DNA from: Symbiodinium sp. CCMP2592
Taxonomy: Eukaryota; Sar; Dinophyceae; Suessiales; Symbiodiniaceae
DNA: 64,000 nt
Assembly (NCBI GenBank): GCA_905221615.1
Contig: CAJNDT010002035.1
Location: 801,501 to 865,500 of the forward strand
Direction: 5' to 3'
The notes under the pieces were generated by a model, which worked only from the letters and a program-made list of their open reading frames with translations, ran no database searches and was not told the DNA's origin. Position numbers and translations under genes: made by a program. The first letter of the stretch is position 1; every line of letters starts with the position of its first letter. Below are positions 60,379 to 64,000 of the stretch, one piece after another.

Positions 60379-61984
60379 GTTTGGGATGGGAGGATCTTTC
60401 GGATGTGCCGCTCAGTGCTAATGAGGCCCTCCCAGTATATTTAGGGTTTAGCGTGTAGGGTTGTTTGGGGCTTGGGGCTTCGGCATCCAGTCTATGAGGG
60501 TTTATAGGCTTTGTTTTCGGGATGAAGTATTCTAGTGAGCCCTAAATGGCCCAAAAGCGACTTTGTTGAGTTTTTGCACGGAGAGCAGAGATCAGAGAAA
60601 GTACAAACTATTTGGTAAATCTGCCTTCTTTCTTCGGACGCCTTTATATATCAGGATCCCCTACAGTATTCATATTCCTTTTTAAGGGAGAGAGTCATCA
60701 ACCAACAGCTTACATTACTTTGGGCCCTCCCAGTCGCGTTGAAACCCGAAGCCCTGAACTGCAAACCCTAAGCTCTACATGTACACGTTACACTCCTCGT
60801 ACTTCTAGATACCATAAGCCGTGCACCTTGGCACCATAGTGAAGGCCTAAACCTGCATTTTGAGTTTCTACACCATACACCTTACCCCTGATAACCTGAG
60901 AGTTTGCAGATGCGATCGAAGCATTTACCAGGACTTGTTTGAAGCAAGGGGTGATTTGAATCTCCGGTCAGGGCCACTGCGACCATGCTGAGGCTTTGGA
61001 GGCGCGCACACACACAAAGGGGGTGGAAGATTGGAGCGACTGGATTTACTTTGTAGGATCCGCGGTTCAGGTGGTGTTTGGGTAGAGGATTTGGGTTTTG
61101 GGTTCGGGGTTGTTAAGGATTAAAGTTTTGTTGCATAGAGCGTGGGTTTGGGATGCAAGGTCTGTGGCGTTTCGAGATTCAGCGGATTGAACCCGAAACC
61201 GATCCGAATCGATGCAGCCTGTATACGAAGCCGCAGCTGCTACGACGACCCAAGCCTCAGGAACGAGCATCTTGCGAAACAGACATGACTATCGACTTGC
61301 GAAGCAGGAGCCTGCAAAACTTGCCCCGAAAGCTCCAAAGCATAAACCCAAATCCCAAGACCTCCATAGAACCCGAAAAAGGGAACGAACTGGCCAAGCG
61401 TTGTCCGTAGCATGCCAGGCTGCTTGGGACAAGTACTTGACCTGCCGGGCACTTACCCTTATGGGGTTTGGAGTTTAGGGGTTTAGGGTTTGGGGTTTAG
61501 GATTTGGGGGTTTGGGGGCTACACCCGAACTTCTGGAACACCGCCTTATATAGTACACCATATGAAGCTGAAGATAGACGCCATAAACATCCTGCAGGTT
61601 TATGTGAAACCCTTGCACCCTACAACCCCCAATGTCTTGATAAATGACCCCGAGGTATCCGTAAACTCTACATGCTCATCCCCGCTCAGTTCCCGGTTAG
61701 CAAGGCACCCTCAAAGAAGCCCGAAACGGCTGAGGGTCCCGAAACTCCTAATGCACTAACGCAGATAGAACTCTGTAAAGGAACCCGTTAAAGCCTCAAG
61801 AGAAAACCCTAACGCAATGCCCTTAATGGAGTCCTAAACCCGTGGAAACCCCAAGATACCCTAAGCCCTACATACACCCCTAAATGTTATTTAAGACCTA
61901 AACCCCTAAATTAAACCTGACACCCCGACCCAAAAACCTAAACCACCATAACCCTTAACCCTAATCACTTAAACCCTGCCCGAG

Positions 61985-62034
61985 GCTACGACACCAAGAA
62001 GACGGCCCTGACATCAGAGGAGCTGAAGCAGGAG
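61985..62034 (+). CDS. Exon of unrecognised gene (YDTKKTALTSEELKQE)
   Basis: Acceptor ctgcccgag|GC, then YDTKKTALTSEELKQE, donor CAGGAG|GTGCTT (GT). Phase 1 entry matches 60378. Flanked by AAACCCT monomers on the left and TTTAGGG monomers on the right. Confidence 0.65.
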
Positions 62035-62363
62035 GTGCTTCGTAGAATTCTTCGGGGTTTAGGTCTTTGGGGGTTTAGGTTTTTGGGGCTTAGGGGTTTA
62101 GGGGCTTACGGTCCCTACTTAGGGGGCTAGGATTTAGCAGGTTTAGGGCTTTAGGGGTTTCAGCGTTTTCCGCTTTTTAAATAGCTTTCGGGCTTTCAGC
62201 CGGAGGCGCCGCAGCTGGGTTCTGTCAGGGCTTTACGTGCTTCTGGGCTTCAGGGTTTGGGGCTTTAGGGGTTCAGGGCCGAGGCTTTGGGTTTGGGGTG
62301 TAGGGCTTCAGGATTTAGCACTTTCGGACTTAGGGCTTCAGGGTTTCAGGGCTTCGGACTGCA

Positions 62364-62430
62364 GATTCAGTGTTGGGACGACGGGCGCCAGCTCGGAGTT
62401 TAACACCTTTTGGCCTCTACAGCCAGAAGC
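62364..62430 (+). CDS. Possible exon (FSVGTTGASSEFNTFWPLQP)
   Basis: Open text FSVGTTGASSEFNTFWPLQP then EA, between ggactgcag|A and GCGG|GTCTTT. The acceptor is not followed by G and no partner was identified. Confidence 0.35.
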
Positions 62431-62448
62431 GGGTCTTTGCATAGTAAC

Positions 62449-62449
62449 A

Positions 62450-62489
<40 letters not shown>

Positions 62490-62497
62490 TGTTGTTG
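62449..62497. repeat. (AGT)n microsatellite
   Basis: Pure AGT repeat turning into TTGTTGTTG. Same motif family as the long tracts at 8885 and 34358. Confidence 0.95.
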
Positions 62498-62635
62498 TCT
62501 TATGGGGACCTATCTTCTTACTATCCCTAAACCCTAAACCGTATAGTGGTTCAGAACCCCCTCATCCCGCGCCGCGAATGTTAGGGCTTTAGTGACGATG
62601 GTCTGGTGTCCACACGCTGGGAGCTTGGGCTAACA

Positions 62636-62731
62636 TAGGCACCTCCATAATTCGAAGAGGGTGTTGGCTCACATTATACTATAGTTATAATATGGAACCC
62701 CACAAAATAGTATCAGTGTTTAGGCCCCCTT
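62636..62731. mobile_element. MITE family A copy, reverse orientation
   Basis: ATAGGCACCTCCATAATTCG to TAGTATCAGTGTTTAGGCCC. Confidence 0.75.
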
Positions 62732-62999
62732 TTTAGAGGTATTATGAGATGCACGGTTAGCATGATGGTGTCTGTAAGCGGGTACTTCGCACCTACTCCC
62801 TACAAACCCCGCGCACCTATGCGTGCCTTAGGAACACACCTGAATGGCTACACATCCCTACCACCCCTTTCCGAGATCCTTGCACCTCACGCTTTCCAAC
62901 CCTGCTTGGAGCTTCATGGGTAGTTCTAAGTAGTAGGGTGATAAGTCCCCTAGTATGCTTTATAGTTTTACCCTAGAGCTCATAAATCTCACTGATAAC

Positions 63000-64000
63000 C
63001 TGCAAGGGAGCCCTACTTACAAGGCCACAGTTTCAGCCCAACGCAGCAAGCTCTCAAAGCCCAAAGCTTCCCCAGTCATAGAGGCTTCCGCCCCCAAAAA
63101 GTGCAACACTGTCTACGCCCCAAACCCTAAAGCCTATCTTCTGTGCTTGGCGTTAAACAGACCTTCTTCAGCCTCAGTTTTGTGCAGGCCACTGTCCCAG
63201 GACGTCACCAGGCATTTCGGGGAGGGGAGTTGGGATTTGAGATGCTGAGACTTCTGGGAGTCCGGAGATCTGAACCGAGTTCATACGACCTGGGTTTCGA
63301 TTGCGGAAGATACACAGGGCCCCAAAGCCCGAAGCGGCCCGGGCCCCTACAAACTCGCATAGCAATCGTCCCTCGTCCGAGCTCATACGAGCGTTCAAGC
63401 TTCTTTGCCCACAAGACCCCAGGCAGACCATAAACCGACAAAGCCCTAAACCGCAAAAACACGAAGCTCCGAACAACCACCTGTTTGTGATTGCTGGGAG
63501 CCTGCGGAGTGTGGTGCTAGGCTGTATTGTGTTTAGGAAGTTTCGGGGGGCTTTAGCTTTTAGGGCTCTTAGGCGGGTTGAAGACTTTAGGACTTTATGG
63601 TTCAGGGTCTCTAGCTTCTATCCGAAGCCACTGAATCCGCTTCTCTAGAAGCCCACTGATTTATTTGTGGGATGGCTGCTTTGTTTATGGTCGTACAGGG
63701 ACAGCAACCTGCTGATGTCGGTAAGTGGAGTTTCTGGTCATTTATAACTTATAACAGGCCATCTGAGCCCATACTAAACTTGGTTCTGTGGCATAAAGAT
63801 CCGGCAGTCTGGCCCAAGTGGCTCTACTGGCATGTCATTCCGAAGTCAAACCCTATACTGTTACGTAAGCATGCAAGCTTCTGACACCAGCCCCCAATCT
63901 CAAACCCAATCCTTGAAAACCCACCTACTCAAGTCTTATTCTGTATCCGAAGCCCTACGAATTGAACTTGAAGCCAAAAGACCAAAGCCTGCCAACGCTT
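63000..64000. other. End of window: mostly unique, possible microexon
   Basis: Overlapping frames on both strands (63140-63480) without motif. A candidate 22-nt microexon, GGACAGCAACCTGCTGATGT CG (about 63698-63719), has a good acceptor (tatggtcgtacag) and donor (GTAAGTGG), but too little sequence to judge. Confidence 0.35.

Noticed and set aside
1..64000. CRISPR array or bacterial defence system
   Set aside because: Repeats are palindromic eukaryote-type MITEs and minisatellites with irregular spacing; no cas-like or other prokaryotic genes are present.
1..64000. Coccidian (Eimeria-type) origin, because of AAACCCTA and CAG-like repeats
   Set aside because: Possible at first sight, but the copia Pol, the GC/GA donors with AG|G and the abundance of MITEs fit a dinoflagellate better. 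Not excluded without a database search.

Overview
The window looks like nuclear DNA of an alveolate, most probably a dinoflagellate (moderate confidence). Four things point there. The introns are saturated with degenerate telomere-type monomers (AAACCCT/TTTAGGG). Splice sites follow an AG|G...AG|G pattern with GT, GC and GA donors. A degraded Ty1/copia Pol of a type common in dinoflagellates is present. Exons are tiny (39-82 nt) and separated by kilobases of repeats. The long uninterrupted ORFs are almost all simple-sequence artefacts; the real coding sequence is in short exons too small for ORF finding.

Left third (about 0.7-22 kb, + strand): exons of one calpain-like cysteine protease can be read in order. 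They give the pre-catalytic segment (710), the Cys motif GSTGDCYLLGGLASMA (1295), VFVAYDSEVGVFG (3726), FTYVIVDDYL (4459), SSELWVPILEK (5186), GGHGTEAIFSFLGGVTGRYD (8635), DHPEKFFEKLQRAL (9410), the catalytic His exon GLHGGHCYS (12795), the Asn exon MRNPW (14285), EWKGPWGDNSEEW (17040), DDGIFWMAVE (18918) and DFVQLADRANFSRTFGPSW (21257). Most neighbouring exons join in compatible phase. Later exons (21991, 24484, 24804, 25605, 27966, 31334, 32983) may encode C-terminal SH3-like or calpain C2-like parts. Intron 2 holds the reverse-oriented copia relic.

Right half (about 39-62 kb, + strand): further small exon-like segments with the same boundaries (44914, 46476, 47294, 50611, 57455, 58567, 60330, 61985). 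Their phases are largely compatible, so they are likely one gene, or the 3' part of the same one, of unrecognised function.

Everything else is repeats. There are about twenty families of short palindromic MITE-like elements (about 90-330 bp), some with many copies and several nested. There are ACT/GCT-type trinucleotide tracts, minisatellites, an inverted-tandem array (7.4-7.8 kb), G-rich repeats and AT-rich microsatellites. No tRNA, rRNA, CRISPR array or prokaryote-type gene was seen.
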